Shown: positions 23,256 to 35,391, counted from the first letter of the stretch. The stretch is 64,000 nucleotides of DNA from Vigna angularis (GCF_016808095.1 NC_068970.1:12816501-12880500), one strand, 5' to 3'. The notes: generated from the sequence alone by a model not told the origin. Program-made: numbers and translations.

Positions 23256-24368
23256 GGTTTAATGTCTCCGTAGGTCCCTATTTTGGTCATGAATTTCAAA
23301 TAGGTCCTCTTCATTTTCGGCGTATCAATTGAGTCCTTGTTTTTATAAAATTGAATCAATTACAGGCCTGCCGTTAATTTGGACAAACGGCCGTTACGGT
23401 ATTGGTTACGTGGCATGGTTGAGTGCAGTTACTAATCAGACGTGGCATTTAAAACGATTTTTGTATTAAATAATGGGTATGCACAGATGTATATTCAGTT
23501 TTGGGTAAGGGCAAAGTAGGAAATTTGAAAAACAACAGAAAGAAGAACAACAATGTCTTCATCCTCTTCAACCATCCTCCACCCTTGCAACCTTCATTTG
23601 TCTGAGTTCCCAATCTTAAACCAACATCCTCCGCCATGACACGCACTACCTCCCCCTGATTTCCACTCCCTCATCCACGCACTCCACGTCTCCTTCCGAA
23701 CCCCATTCCCCCAATTCAAACACAACACCATCTTCAACCTACAATCAACCAAACTCAGAAACAGAAATCAAAACAAAACCCATACTTCACTCTTCATTCA
23801 TTCTCGCCCAATCTAGGAAGCATGCAGCCATCTTCCGACTCGGTGGTGGCGATGGTGCGTGCGCGCAGGGGAGGCAAACCTCCCTAGGTCACCTTCTTCG
23901 AAGAAGCGGAGAAGCAAGAGGGAGGGCAAAGGCGTTGCGGCCAACGGTGGTTCCGGTGGCTCGGGTTGTCGCCGGCGAGGCCAAGGCGTGGTCTTGGCGG
24001 AGGTGGCGGTGGCCGGTTCCAGCCGAGGTGGCGACGGCGTACCTCCCAGCCCTAGGTTTTCCTGGTCAGAGAGAAAGAGACCTGGGTCTCGATGGAGGGA
24101 GGCAGCATTGAGTGTAGAGTGAGAGAACTGAATTTCCTACTTTGCCCTTACCCAAAACTGAATATACATCTCTGCATACCAATTATTTAATACAAAAATC
24201 ATTTTAAATGCCACGTAACCAATACCGTAACGGCCGTTTGTCCAAATTAACGGCAGGCATGTAATTGATTTAATTTTACAAAAACAAGTACTCAATTGAT
24301 ACGCCGAAAATGAAGAGGACCTATTTAAAATTCATGACCAAAATAGGGACCTACGGAGACATTAAACC
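23256..24368. mobile_element. Nested Mutator-like foldback (Pack-MULE-like), 1.1 kb
   Basis: It begins GGTTTAATGTCTCCGTAGG and ends CCTACGGAGACATTAAACC. Arms of about 270 bp are inverted copies that continue inward to GGGTAAGGGCAAAGTAGGAAA and its mirror. It is flanked by perfect 10-bp duplications ATATAAAATA (23246-23255 and 24369-24378). The loop (about 23540-24130) is GC-rich, unlike the flanks, and holds leader-like and open-frame sequence, including an 87-codon Arg/Gly-rich frame at 23859-24122. That suggests a captured 5' gene end, whose source I cannot name. It inserted into the LTR retrotransposon and is therefore younger than it. Confidence 0.9.
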
Positions 24369-24378
24369 ATATAAAATA

Positions 24379-25203
24379 TAACTATCAAAATATATGAATA
24401 TTTGATCAACGCCGAATGCACTGGTGTTGATGCTGGAGTTATTTTGATGTTGTCGGTGAGTCCTTTCGTAGGTGATGCATCAATCACAGAGGAGGATGGT
24501 GTATGATCTAACACTCTCTTGGTGGATGGTAATATGTCGTGTTGCAAAACAGTATTTGAAAGACTCTTTTCCAGCCTTTTTCTAATGAACGACCTGCAAA
24601 CTAAGCTGTTTGTGATAATAAATATTTGATATGAATTGTTATTGAACTGAATCAGGGCTACCTTCTCATTGTCCATTGCACCGATCGTTATATATTATAT
24701 TATATAACTATTATATAACATAAATGCTTCGATTACAATATATTTTGATTTGCACCAATATTAGTTACATATTATATTATATTATATTATATATATATAT
24801 AATATATAATATATAATAAATAAAAGCCGAAAGAGAAAAATTACATTCTTTTAGGTTACTCTCAAATAAATTTTGTAACAATATATAATGTTTCTTGTAA
24901 CAGTATATAATATTTATTAGGTGATATACTGAGTCGGTATATAATATAATTGTTGCAACTGTCAATTGGATATTTAAATTTTTCAGTATCTGTTGTAAAA
25001 CTAATACTATAAGGAACATAAATTTTTATTTATTTTATTTTTATACGAAATATTCACATTTCAAAAATACTTATCTCTCTTGGTTGAAATTCCACGCCGA
25101 GATGATAATTTATGTTGTATAGCTTTCGCTTTACTTTGAAGTAGGGATGCCGAGACCGAGTGCTTATCTTGATTCCTTGCACTTTCCAATGGGATGCCGC
25201 TCG
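24379..25203 (-). other. 5' leader side of the retrotransposon interior
   Basis: AT-rich sequence between the nested foldback and the PBS. A minus-strand open frame at about 24400-24676 (containing STKRVLDHTPSSSVIDASP) has protein-like composition, but I do not recognise it. It may be another captured fragment. An (AT)n-like patch lies at about 24770-24815. Confidence 0.35.
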
Positions 25204-25221
25204 GCCCCACGGTGGGCGCCA
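25204..25221 (-). other. Primer binding site of the retrotransposon
   Basis: The minus strand reads TGGCGCCCACCGTGGGGC, three bases after the 5' LTR end. It begins with TGG, as required to pair with the CCA end of a tRNA primer. I cannot assign the tRNA with certainty. Confidence 0.75.
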
Positions 25222-25224
25222 AAA

Positions 25225-25876
25225 TGTTTCGGCAGGATTTAGAACCCTAATCTAAAACATTCAAAGTTGTCTGCTCCGATGTCCAGTTGTGTTGTCTTCT
25301 CTCTTCTTCTTGTCTGAGCCGCGGGGGAGGGTGCCTGCAAAAGACACTCCGACGCTCAAGTCAGTGACTTTGCGTAATAATCTTGTAATCAAGATTTAGT
25401 TATCAGAGTTCTCAGTTTTCAGTTCAAGTTAAGTTACCTGTCTCCTTTGCCAGAAATATATTTATAAACTATAAAGAGCTTACCGTTGGATCTAACTTAT
25501 TAACCACCAATGAATGACTATTAATTATCAATAAATGATAATTATCCTCATTAACTCCCCGACAGTTATTACCATTAATTACCTTAACGGCTGATCTAAC
25601 CGATCGGTTCACCAATCTGATAGGTATCATCGGTCGGACTGATTTTACCGATCAGTCTATTCTCCTTGCGTTTGCCCGATCGGTTGTGTTATGACACATC
25701 CGACCGGCTACCTACCCTCGGTAGAACACTCTCTGCGGTCGGTTGCCTGCCCTCGGTAGTAACACCAGCCCCCCAAGTCCTAGCAAAGTACATTTGCGTA
25801 GGGTTTGAAGTGACCTACGAAGTATCATTGGTCGGACTGATTTTACCGATCAGTCGGCTATGAGCCCATAGTAACA
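25225..25876 (-). repeat. 5' LTR of the 6.2-kb retrotransposon
   Basis: 652 bp. It differs from the other LTR at only five bases that I could find. Confidence 0.95.
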
Positions 25877-26103
25877 CATTTATATGTTTTTTTTCAAAGG
25901 ATTGTAGTCTTAGCATATAGAAAGTGAGGTAGACCTTGCATATCAGGTCATATTGATGAAGTGCATGTAGAGGATGCACATTCACATGACATACATAATG
26001 AGTAATCATTTCTCAAGAGTTCCAAAGATATCACCTTATTGATTATGTGCATAGATATATAACGTTTCTAAGAACTTTTAGGACGTCTTAATAATAAATT
26101 ATA

Positions 26104-27030
26104 GGTTTAATACATCATTTGGTCCCTACTTTTTGGGGTTTTATTCAAAATGGTCCCACCTTTTGAAAAAGTTCAGTAAAGTCCCATATTTTGGTTTAAA
26201 ATGTTCAATTCGGTCCTTTTCGTGGACGGCGTTAGAAACTTAACAGTGGTGGTGCTACTGTGGCGAAATTTGAGTGAGCTGTTATGTTTTGATGGTTACG
26301 TGGCACTGTAAATTGGGAAAATATCCTAAATTGGGGAAAACCCTAAAGTTTTAATAACCCTAAACCCTAAATTAGAATCAGAAACCCTAAATTGGGGAAA
26401 AATCCCCAATATCAAAACCCTGACCCTCAACCGGTTAGTCTTTCTCATATTTCCCTCCAACAGCATCGCAGGAGATTGAGGGATAGGAGGATGAGACTTT
26501 CCCTTAATGTTGCAAGGAGGTTTTTTGGTTTGCAAGATATGTTGGGCTTTGACAAAGCTAGCAATATCGTGGAGTGGCTGCTGAACCAAGCAAAAGCTGA
26601 AATCAATCGTCTAGCGAAGGAGAAAACGAAGTAGAAGAAGAGTGTTCACCGCAGTTACTGCAGTGCTGGTTCGGAATGTGAAGAAGGTGTGTCTAGTCTG
26701 GATGAGGTTGTAGGGAGTAGAGATGAAGAAGAAGCAGGAGAAGATTGGGGATTTTTTCCCAATTTAGGGTTTCTAATTCTAATTTCCACTTTAGGGTCCC
26801 CAATTTAAGATATTTCCCCAATTTACAGTGCCACGTAACCATCAAAGCATAACAGCTCACTCAAATTTCGCCACAGTGGCACCACCACCGTTAAGTTTCT
26901 AACGCCGTCCACGAAAAGGACCAAATTGAACATTTTAAACCAAAATATGGGACCTTACTGAACTTTTTCAAAAGGTGGGACCATTTTGAACAAAACCCCC
27001 AAAAATAGGGGCCAAATAATGTATTAAACC
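26104..27030 (+). mobile_element. Pack-MULE-like foldback carrying a TCP gene fragment
   Basis: It begins GGTTTAATACATCATTTGG and ends with the near mirror of this, ...ATGTATTAAACC. Arms of about 240 bp enclose about 440 bp of foreign sequence. A perfect 9-bp duplication TAAATTATA flanks it (26095-26103 and 27031-27039). The short repeated motif TTGGGGAAAA/ACCCTAAA near the inner arm edges looks like filler at the capture junctions. Confidence 0.92.
26476..26745 (+). pseudogene. Captured TCP transcription factor fragment (CYC/TB1 class)
   Basis: The frame reads [40 protein letters not shown] and [12 protein letters not shown], then TAG. This is the end of the basic region plus helix I, loop and helix II of a TCP domain. 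The [11 protein letters not shown] loop is typical of the CYC/TB1 (class II) subgroup that controls branching and floral symmetry. The N-terminal basic residues (the KDRHSK...TAQG part) are missing and replaced by unrelated sequence, so DNA binding would be lost. After the stop the same frame continues with plausible coding sequence (SAGSECEEGVSSLDEVV), suggesting the TAG is a later mutation. It is a captured fragment, not a gene. Confidence 0.85.
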
Positions 27031-27039
27031 TAAATTATA

Positions 27040-28110
27040 TCCTAATATTTATAATTATCATACTATATTTGAATTTGTTTGTAGTAAAATATTGAAAATT
27101 GTTTTCATAAGATTGTGAATAGGTGTGAAGTTGGTGTCACATGGACAAAAACTAAACTTTTGGGATCACACATAAGCATGACTTTGTACTTTGAGAATTT
27201 TTAGTTGTTATTTCTCTGTAGTGTTAGTTACGAGATCACGTACTAAAAGTTATTATTTGTGTTTATGCAAAGGTGACATAAGAAAAATAACAACTTTCAT
27301 TTGTCATTTGGTGAGATGACCATAATACTAGATGGTGTGTCCTCACTTATTCACATTCCTATAATGAATAGTTTTGCGATGTCAACTTGGATGTGACAAC
27401 AAAAACATAACTTTTGCTAAAATTACATGGGGTGGAGTATAGTGATGCCTCCACAAAAGACAAACAATATCGAGGTCGACATTGAGTGATGTATATGAGA
27501 AGTGTTATGTGCACAACAAATGGAAATATAATGTTAAAACATATTTATTACTTCTTGTGAAATGAATCACATTTGCAAACAAGAGAGACGTGTCAATAAG
27601 CGTATTGTACATAAAACACTTCAACGAACTTATGCTTTATGGTGGATATACTTGGGAGTAGTCGCAGTGAATAACTTATATTAGAAAATTGTAGATGATA
27701 ACTTTGCATAGATAAAAGAACTTACAAGTTATACCATATTTGTGATTGACTTTGACCATATGATAATTCATCAAGTTCCAATTTCTTGAATCCTCAACAA
27801 ACAATCATGCATTAAGTTCATAAGTCTTAAGATGATTAATGAATCATGTTTTATCCCTAGATACAAGCTTCACTAGGTATTCAATTTCAGTTTTAGGTTC
27901 AATTCATATTTTCCAATACATAAAAAACCACAAATCAAGCATGGAACCAATCCATATCAAGCATTAATCATGAAAAATGAATATACTAGCATGAATTGAA
28001 AAAGGATATATTATTAGCAACACAAAATTACACAAAGCTTCAATGTTTTACAACTAATCTTAATAAATAAGAATGACCTTCTATATGGTGAAGAATGTAG
28101 GGTTCTACAA
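27040..28110. other. AT-rich stretch, nothing recognised
   Basis: No gene-like open frame and no clear repeat structure. Confidence 0.45.
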
Positions 28111-28117
28111 ATTTGTG

Positions 28118-28400
28118 TTAACATCGTTATCCTTATTCTACACATCCTTCAAAATACCCTTAAAAGTGAAAAAGGACATAAAAAATATCCCTAGAGATTT
28201 CCTATGGGGCTAGGGCACCACAGGCAAGAAGATAGCGTGAGTAAAACGGAGTAATATTTACAAGCCAAAAGAGATGAATGATTAGGTATTTGAGACCTAA
28301 AGATGTTCAACATTGCATTATGAGGAAAATGGAGTTTGGAGGTTAGTCGGAAGAGGAATGACTCTGGAAAGTGATTTTAGAATCAAAATACAGATACCTA
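28118..28400 (+). pseudogene. LINE (L1-type) reverse transcriptase remnant
   Basis: The frame reads LTSLSLFYTSFKIPLKVKKD, then IPRDFLWG, a stop, GTTGKKIA, a stop, and VKRSNIYKPKE. This is the conserved block just after the RT domain of plant L1 elements (FLWG...KIAW...KPKEEGGLGI). The later piece (FNIAL, GKW, RKRND) appears in a shifted frame. Stops and frameshifts show an old, 5'- and 3'-truncated copy. Confidence 0.8.
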
Positions 28401-31040
28401 AATTGAATATTATTTAGAACACAACTACTTTTAATAAAAAATTGAGTATTTTTTAAAATACAATTACTCTTAACTAAAACTATTCATTAAAATTGTATAA
28501 CATTTTAAGACATATATTATACACGATTCATCTCTTTTTTTATGATGAGATATTAAAATTGTAGTGATTAATATATATTTATTCAGATGTAAGATTATAA
28601 TGAATAAAGTATCACACTCATCACTAAGTGTTTAACATTGAAAGCAAGAACTAAATCAATTATATAAATATTCTAATCAATAAATAAAAAGAAAGTATAC
28701 TACAAAAAGATGACAAAAGGAAAAAAAATCATTAAATTAAAGACGTAAAAATAACTCCCCACTAACACTCTCATCCTAATTTTTAGTCTACCGGTGCACT
28801 CCATAATTAAAATAACTGAATCCCCTTTTAGGAAACAACCTTTGACTCAATTTAATTTAAAAATAAAAGCTCTTAAAGCATTTCCTTAATAGATGTGATC
28901 ACGTATCAGTTTTAAATTCTGTAATGCATTTGATCAAATCAAGCTATTCATTTCTTTTTCATAACACACCGAATAAATGTATTAAATACCATTGAAAAAA
29001 TATGAAAACAATCATACAAGAGATAAAGTACTAATGAACAAATCTTTCATATTATGTAGGAGGTATGACTCAATGCTCTTTAGAGGAAATGTTTTGATAA
29101 TAATATTAGTTATAAATTAAAAATAAAAAATTGATTCTAGTAATTATGTTTTTGTTTAGATATTTTTAAAAATGCAAAAGCTACTTTATGATTGTTTACA
29201 ATATTTTCTTTTAAAAGAATAAGCTAATTTTATGAGAAGCTAAGTTTTTCAAAATATTTTCTCATTCAGTTTTGTATTCTTTTTAGAAATGCAAAATCTA
29301 CTTTATGATTGTTTACAATATTTTCTTTTAAGAGAATAAGCTAATTTTATGAGAAGCTAAGTTTTCAAAAATATTTTCTCATTCAGTTTTATATTCTTTT
29401 TGATAACTTGAGACTAATACCTACATAACTGAAAAAAAGAAAAAGTGTTTCTTTTACAAGAAAAATGGTAACACATAGGCTCAGTATCTATGTATTCATA
29501 AAGACTTTATGATGACAAACAAAATACAACAAAGTTATGGTTTTGCAATGATTTTTACAAGATAGACACCAAATATAACACAAGTTTTCAAATCCTTTTT
29601 TGTATTTTCTTTAGCAAGATCTAAGAAGTCCAGTACCAACCGCATTCACTGGAACTATGCCAAAAAAAAGTTTCTTATGCCTGTTATTATCTCCAACCGA
29701 TATAAAAGTTGAAATTATGATAATTTTAATTTAGATATCTTTTTTCTCTATTTTAATATTTGTCAAACAAGATCATCATATCAGAAGATAAAGAGACAAG
29801 AGAAAATAGTTGAAAAACATATGAAAGAAAACATCACCAAATTTGTTACTATGTTTCTTAAAATCATACATAACCCTTACAATATATGGATGTCAATATA
29901 TGGATGTCAATCTTGTTTCCTAACACAAGAAATAGAACATTTGCAAATTATTTGTCTGAAAGCAAGACATCAAGCTCTTTCTTTGATTATGTGAACCTCT
30001 CTTGATCTCAAATTTTAAAAACTCAAGTCTGAAAGAAGTCTTACGACTACAACAAAATCAATAATAAAATTAAGAAACAATAATAAAAATCTAACTCAGG
30101 ATAAAAGTAATACTCTGAAACATACAAAGAATACAATTTACCTATTCAACTGTGTTGGCAAGTGAAATTTTAAAAAAGAAATGCTTATAAATGTTTTGGC
30201 AGTAGTAGAATTAAAATGAGATAATGGTGCACCTGAATCATATACCAAACACAACGCCAAGCAAGCAGCTCTTTTCAAAAGGGGAAATTAAGAAAACTTG
30301 TGCACATTTCACCTCCTCCCACGTGCTGTAATCTGATGATGTACTCTGAATTTTCAGTATCAAGTGCTAGTTGATATCTCAAGTCCTTCACTTTCTATAA
30401 TACAAACATACCTGAAAACATTGAAGTATATATTAGATTAACCATTAATGCTTAATAAGATGTACCAATAACGTAAGACTAAGTTATACATCTAGTTTTA
30501 AACTTTATTTACATGTGCATCAAGAAGATTTCTCTCAAGTTCTACAACAACAAAAAAAAACAATAAATAGCCATAAGTTCAACCAATTACAAACTTTAAG
30601 AGATAAGTACATTCACCTTACACAATATCATGGTTAATTACCATGATATTATAGAAAAAATTATGAGACATTTATCTTCACATGATACATAACCACATTT
30701 TTAATAAAATAATAATAATAATAACACATGGAAATTGGCCACGACTGATTCATCAAACAACACTCAAATGTCAAGATATATAAACTTGAATCGATTAGCA
30801 AGTTACTAACCAGAATTTGGTCTTTCTTTGTCATCAGTGACAATATTCTGATGGCCCTGGGATTCCTACTTTCTTTAGTATTGTTCAAGAAGAAATAGAT
30901 TTCCTCACTAATTTCTAAAACAAGCTTACCAGCACAAGCAAATAATATTCCAATACAAACAACACCTATACATCCTAAGATAAAAAGAAATGAAAGGAGA
31001 ATATGATGGTGTTTAGAAAAGAACAAATCATTGGTTCCAG
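28401..31040. other. AT-rich stretch, no convincing gene
   Basis: Contains the 117-bp direct duplication listed separately. A minus-strand open frame of 133 codons at 30661-31062 has one hydrophobic segment (ILLSFLFILGCIGVVCIGIL) but no recognised family, and its start lies inside a transposon end, so I do not call it a gene. Confidence 0.45.
29172..29405. repeat. 117-bp direct duplication
   Basis: ATGCAAAAGCTACTTTATG at 29172 recurs as ATGCAAAATCTACTTTATG at 29289. The intervening sequence is duplicated nearly unchanged up to TCAGTTTTRTATTC. Confidence 0.9.
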
Positions 31041-31044
31041 CTTT

Positions 31045-31630
31045 CACTAGTACAAAAATCATATTTTATGATGTACAAAAACGAGATATGACATATATAG
31101 TTTTGTAGGTTATAATAGGTCTACACATTTTATGACGTAGCAAAAATTTACGTAATGATAGTCTGAACATATTATGACGCAATTTCTAAAACCAGTCCCT
31201 TTCTTTATATGAATATTGAAAAAAAATTGTTTCGAATTGATATTGAGTAAAATTATCTATGTTCACATTCATTATAGTTATTTATTTTTTTATCATAATT
31301 TGTTAGATTTTGCTGCCGTTTTTTATGGATGTCAACTTAAAATTTGTGCTGGCTCTCAAGAAGAAGAAAGAGTGTCAAGAAGTCTATAAAAAAAATAACT
31401 CTAATGAATGTGAACATAGATAATTTTACTCAATATCAATTCGAAACAATTTTCTCCAATATTCATATAAAAAAATGGATTGATTTTAGAAACTGCGTCA
31501 TAATATGTTCAGGCTATCATGACATAAATTTTTGCTACGTCATAAAATGTGTAGACCTATTATAACGTACAAAACTATGTAAGTCATATCTCGTTTTTGT
31601 ACGTCATAAAATATGATTTTTGTAGTAGTG
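31045..31630. mobile_element. CACTA-type foldback MITE
   Basis: The left end CACTAGTACAAAAATCAT and right end GATTTTTGTAGTAGTG are inverted repeats of the CACTA (En/Spm) type. The arms remain complementary for about 230 bp each (for example ACATTTTATGACGTAGCAAA and its mirror). No open frame of transposase type is present. The adjacent trinucleotides TTT and ACA do not match, so the 3-bp target duplication is lost or the insertion context was rearranged. Confidence 0.85.
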
Positions 31631-31639
31631 ACAAGATAT

Positions 31640-31985
31640 TTAATCTGAGTTGAAAATTGAAATAAGTTGGCTCAGATCAAAAGTTGAGTTGAATCAGTTC
31701 GAGTAATTTAACATTTAGTTCAGGATCACTCGATTCTATCTTTCAATCAATTCAGTTTGAACTTTAACTCAAATAGACTTGACTCAATTCTTTAATTTGA
31801 CCAACGTGGGTCGACCTTCACCCTAGATGATTTGGTTCGATTTTTAATCAAGATCAACTAAGTTCAACCTTTGGTCAGACCGACTCACATTGACTTACGA
31901 TTTAAGCTAACTTATCTTAATCTTCAACTTGAATCAACTTATCTTGTTCAATGCAACTTGTCTTAACCTTCAATTTAGCATAAGA
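31640..31985. repeat. Degenerate short repeats of TTGA/TCAACTT type
   Basis: Many loose copies of motifs such as TTGACTCAATTC and TTCAACTT in both orientations. There is no coding content. Confidence 0.4.
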
Positions 31986-32640
31986 TACTACAATAAAAGC
32001 ATGTATTACCGACGACCTTGAGGCCTTCGATAATGTATCGGTGAAATTAAATACCGAGGGTTTTTGCCCTTCGGTAATGCTGCGATGCTATAAGTTCAAA
32101 ATTTGAGTATTAGTTCCTCATATTTCCCAAAAGTACAACTACTTCCCTCCTGTTTGTCAAACTCACTCATTGACTTAGGGTTTCAACTTTGGTGGCGGTC
32201 AACCAATTCGACGCTGTGGTTCGACGACACAAGTTTGGTGGTGTGGGCGCTGACGGAGGTTCGTTGTTGGGTGGCGCTTTTCCATTCCTTACTCTCTGTT
32301 CGAAGCGGTTTGTTGGCTTGAAGCGTGAGGTTTTCGTCCTAAGGTGGTTTGAAGCGGTTACTGTTGCAAACGCTGTCGGCGGTTCGTTGGTGGCTGGTTT
32401 GCGGCTAGGGTTCATGTTTTTGTCCTTGTGAGTGTTGGGACAGTGGTGGGGGTTGGCGTGGCGAGGGCGTTGCAGTGAAGCGCGGATGTTGTTGTCGGAG
32501 AATGTCAAGGCGGAGAAGAAGGCGGAGGGAGGATGTTTGCTGCGGAATCTCGTCGGAAAGGCCCACCACTCTGCCGTTTGAGGAGCACTCAACGCCGAGT
32601 CACGCAGCGGAGCAAGTGTCGACTCTAGTCCAACTGGAGA
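31986..32640. mobile_element. Possible second CACTA-like end with GC-rich interior
   Basis: It starts TACTACAATAAAAGC, resembling a CACTACAA terminus with a C-to-T change. CCGACGACCTT, ATCGGTGAAATT and TACCGAGGG repeats follow. The interior at 32170-32640 is GC-rich with leader-like open frames on both strands, none recognised. It abuts the transposase fragment at about 32640. Confidence 0.35.
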
Positions 32641-32800
32641 GAAGGTTGTTGTGGGTGTCGCTATTAAGACAACAAACACAAGGACAAAAATATGTCCCGT
32701 TCACAGACTTTGCATTTTCTTTAACATATTGCAAGAACACTGAAACACCCTTCTCGTATTCTTCAGAGATGCGACGTGCATTCATCCAACTTCGATCCAT
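32600..32800 (-). pseudogene. CACTA (En/Spm) transposase-associated domain fragment
   Basis: The minus strand reads MDRSWMNARRISEEYEKGVS, then FLQYVKENAKSVNGTYFCPC, then VCCLN. This is the Transpos_assoc N-terminal domain of plant CACTA proteins, with its paired-cysteine CPCxxC motif. Homology stops at about 32655, where foreign GC-rich sequence begins. Only about 45 of the usual domain residues remain and the catalytic transposase region is gone. Confidence 0.88.
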
Positions 32801-34298
32801 ACTATGTTTGTAACATAGTTTATCAGTATAAAATTCTTAACTCTCACAAGGTTCGGCCCTACCCATTCAGGAAAAATATTTTTCGTAAATTGCTAAGACA
32901 TGTGCAAAGAAGTCTACATCATAAATTTGATAAAATTTCGGCAACATTTCGCATTGGTCTCCGAAATACACGAAATGAGAGTAGTCACAAATTACCACAA
33001 TCAAATATGCATCCGGAGAACAACACAAATAATGAACCGAAATTTCATCAGTCTTATGCATAAACTCCAACGTACATGTTATAACAAATTTATGAAAAAT
33101 AATTTTCCCAAACTATCCAATCGGACAATTCAAAATTTAATACAAACGATTAAAAGATTAATCGTTTATGTTAAATTTCAAACGGGAACTAAGTTTAACT
33201 CATTGATTTGATACTTATAATCTAACATGTCAATTATAATAATACAGCTAAAATTTATCACATGCATATTCAAAAGCCGATAACACATGCATACGTAAAA
33301 GCCAAAAACATGCAAACGCAAAAGCCAATAACATGCATACATAAAAGACAATAACATACATACAATAAAAGTTTTTAACAAGTAAGCTAACCTTTTTAGC
33401 AGATTAAAACAGCAATGGAGGGAAATGGAAGACTACTCGCCTAAAAATATAAGCCAAAAACGGTCAAAAACGTCGCCCAAGAACATGCCACAAACTGCAT
33501 CAAAACGCAACGAAGACGAATTTTAATCAGTTCAAATGGAAGATATTTCAGCAAAGAGTAACTTAATCGGAGTAAAACTGAATTTAAACGGTGAAAAATC
33601 GAGAAAATCAACCTGGAAAGCAATGTTGCAACAGAAATCGCGAGGAAGAAGACGATCAAGGATGGTAACTGCTCGCGGGTTCACGTTCTGTAGTATAAAT
33701 GGCTATATACGTCGGTTACAATAATCCACTGACGTCTATAATGTTATAGACGTTGATGTTGTAACTAATTTCACGTCTTTTTAATTTAAATATAATTAAT
33801 GGCACGGATTTTAGGCGTCCGTTGCATGGCCGACCGACATCTCTAATGTTATAGACGTCACCACCTGTCAGATCGTCGTCTACTTGGCGGAATTATTATT
33901 ACAATCCACCTAACTGTCAGGCTATAGACGTATGTTCTTAAGCAGCACTGGCGTCTATTAGCACGAACATTAATTACATCCATCAACCTGTCAGGACACA
34001 AACGTCAGCGATCAGCTAACCGACGTCTCTTGCTTCCAGGCGACGTCTAAAGTCGAGTATAGACGTCGGTGCGCTCGTATTAGACGTCCATATGGCGACT
34101 ATTCACCTTCCTGCAGACCTTTTAGACGTCAAAGTGCAGTGTGCCCGACGTCTCTATTGTTTGAGACATCGGTTACACAGGTAGCCGACGTCTACTAGTT
34201 TCAGTTATTTATGGAATTGCCACCGGTCATCTTATTACATCGGTGGACTGTTGACCGACGTCTATGAGTTGACGTTAAACGTCGTTTTTCCACTAGTG
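32801..34298 (-). mobile_element. 5' end of a CACTA transposon with subterminal repeats
   Basis: The terminus on the minus strand is CACTAGTGGAAAAACGACG. Between about 33730 and 34270 the hexamers AGACGT/ACGTCT or close variants occur at least a dozen times in both orientations, the typical subterminal transposase-binding array of CACTA elements. The transposase N-terminus begins about 1.5 kb inside, in the expected orientation. The other end of the element was not found. Confidence 0.82.
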
Positions 34299-34299
34299 C

Positions 34300-35275
34300 T
34301 TCTCTTACAAAACCTACAGTTGCACTTTATTTTTTGTATAAAGGATCTTTAGGTTAAATGATTCTTTATTAAAAAGCAAACTTTATTAAAACGCTGCAAC
34401 AAACCCTTTTAACGACTAAAACACACTCGGAAAGAACTCATTTAATTTGATTTCCAAAAGTCGAGCGTTTAACATCTTATACAAAATCTTTTGATCCTCG
34501 ATGAGAGTGCTATTATATTGGTTGTGAAAAAAGTTTTCCAATAAAAATATTCAACTCCTTTCTAATGTTTTCTAGATACTTCAAAATTCATTTTATTGAC
34601 AAATTAGTATTTGTCATCTTTATTCCACCAACAAATATACAATTTATTGTAGTGACACCCTCATTAATTTTGAAGAAAGAGTATTGCATTGCCTTTGGAT
34701 TTTTTTTCATTAAAAAATATTTAATAAGTTGTGTTATCGTCAACCTAAACTTGTAAATGATAGTCTGATTAGGTACAATGCTACTAAGATATTAGTTGAT
34801 GTTCGTGTGGTACAAATGATTCCTTATAAGTATTAATTTCCTTTCAATACCAATATTTAGTTCTAGACTAAGTTTATAATATTTGTGAAAGAAATTATAA
34901 CGCTTATAAATTCACCTGATGCAAGCTCTTCCACAACTCTTGATAACATGGTTTTCATTGGAGCAATACTTTACTTTGGAGGACTTGTCCAACGAGCCAG
35001 CATCATGGAAATTCATAATGTTTACAACCTTACCTACAAATTTTATAACTCTAGAATAATGATCATCAAACCTAAAAATTAAATGAATCATAGATTTAAA
35101 TGTAGAGAACAAATTATTCAAATCAAAACTAATGATGATGTTGCATACATGATGTATCATAATACAAGTGAAGCTCTTCACCTAAATCATCAATAAAAAA
35201 CAACATTAAACCATTTGTTCAGACTAGCTATTTACACAAGTCAACCCATAATACATGACTTGTTCAAGTTAATCC
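34300..35275. other. AT-rich stretch, nothing recognised
   Basis: Short frames only, such as one at 34565-34756, with no recognised domain. Confidence 0.45.
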
Positions 35276-35391
35276 TTTTTCGTTACGGCATCAAATATTT
35301 AATTGTGTTCCCGCCCTCCTGGATAAAACTTACCTAAGTGGCTAGGTAAACTTATTGTGTTGCAGTATTAGGTTTTGACGTGTAAATTTTA

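Larger units (their letters stand above)
19658..25876 (-). mobile_element. Complete, young, non-autonomous LTR retrotransposon (6.2 kb)
   Basis: It has two 652-bp direct LTRs (19658-20309 and 25225-25876), each TG...CA. A perfect 5-bp target duplication CATTT lies at 19653-19657 and 25877-25881. On the minus strand, a primer binding site starting TGGCGCC follows the 5' LTR and a G-rich polypurine tract precedes the 3' LTR. I counted five substitutions between the LTRs (about 0.8%), so insertion is recent. No gag, protease, integrase or RT is visible, so it must be mobilised by another element. The interior holds a 79-bp tandem array next to the 3' LTR, a ubiquitin-exonuclease chimera in element-sense orientation, and a nested Mutator-like foldback (23256-24368). 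The PBS and TSD suggest Ty3/gypsy ancestry, but this is not proven. Confidence 0.95.

Noticed and set aside
30661..31062. 133-codon minus-strand frame with a hydrophobic segment
   Set aside because: It begins inside the terminal repeat of a CACTA MITE, ends in a low-complexity Tyr/Phe run, and matches no family I know.
32167..32679. 170-codon minus-strand frame rich in Thr/Pro/Ser
   Set aside because: It comes from a GC-rich transposon interior, with low complexity and competing frames on the other strand. It crosses the join to the transposase fragment.
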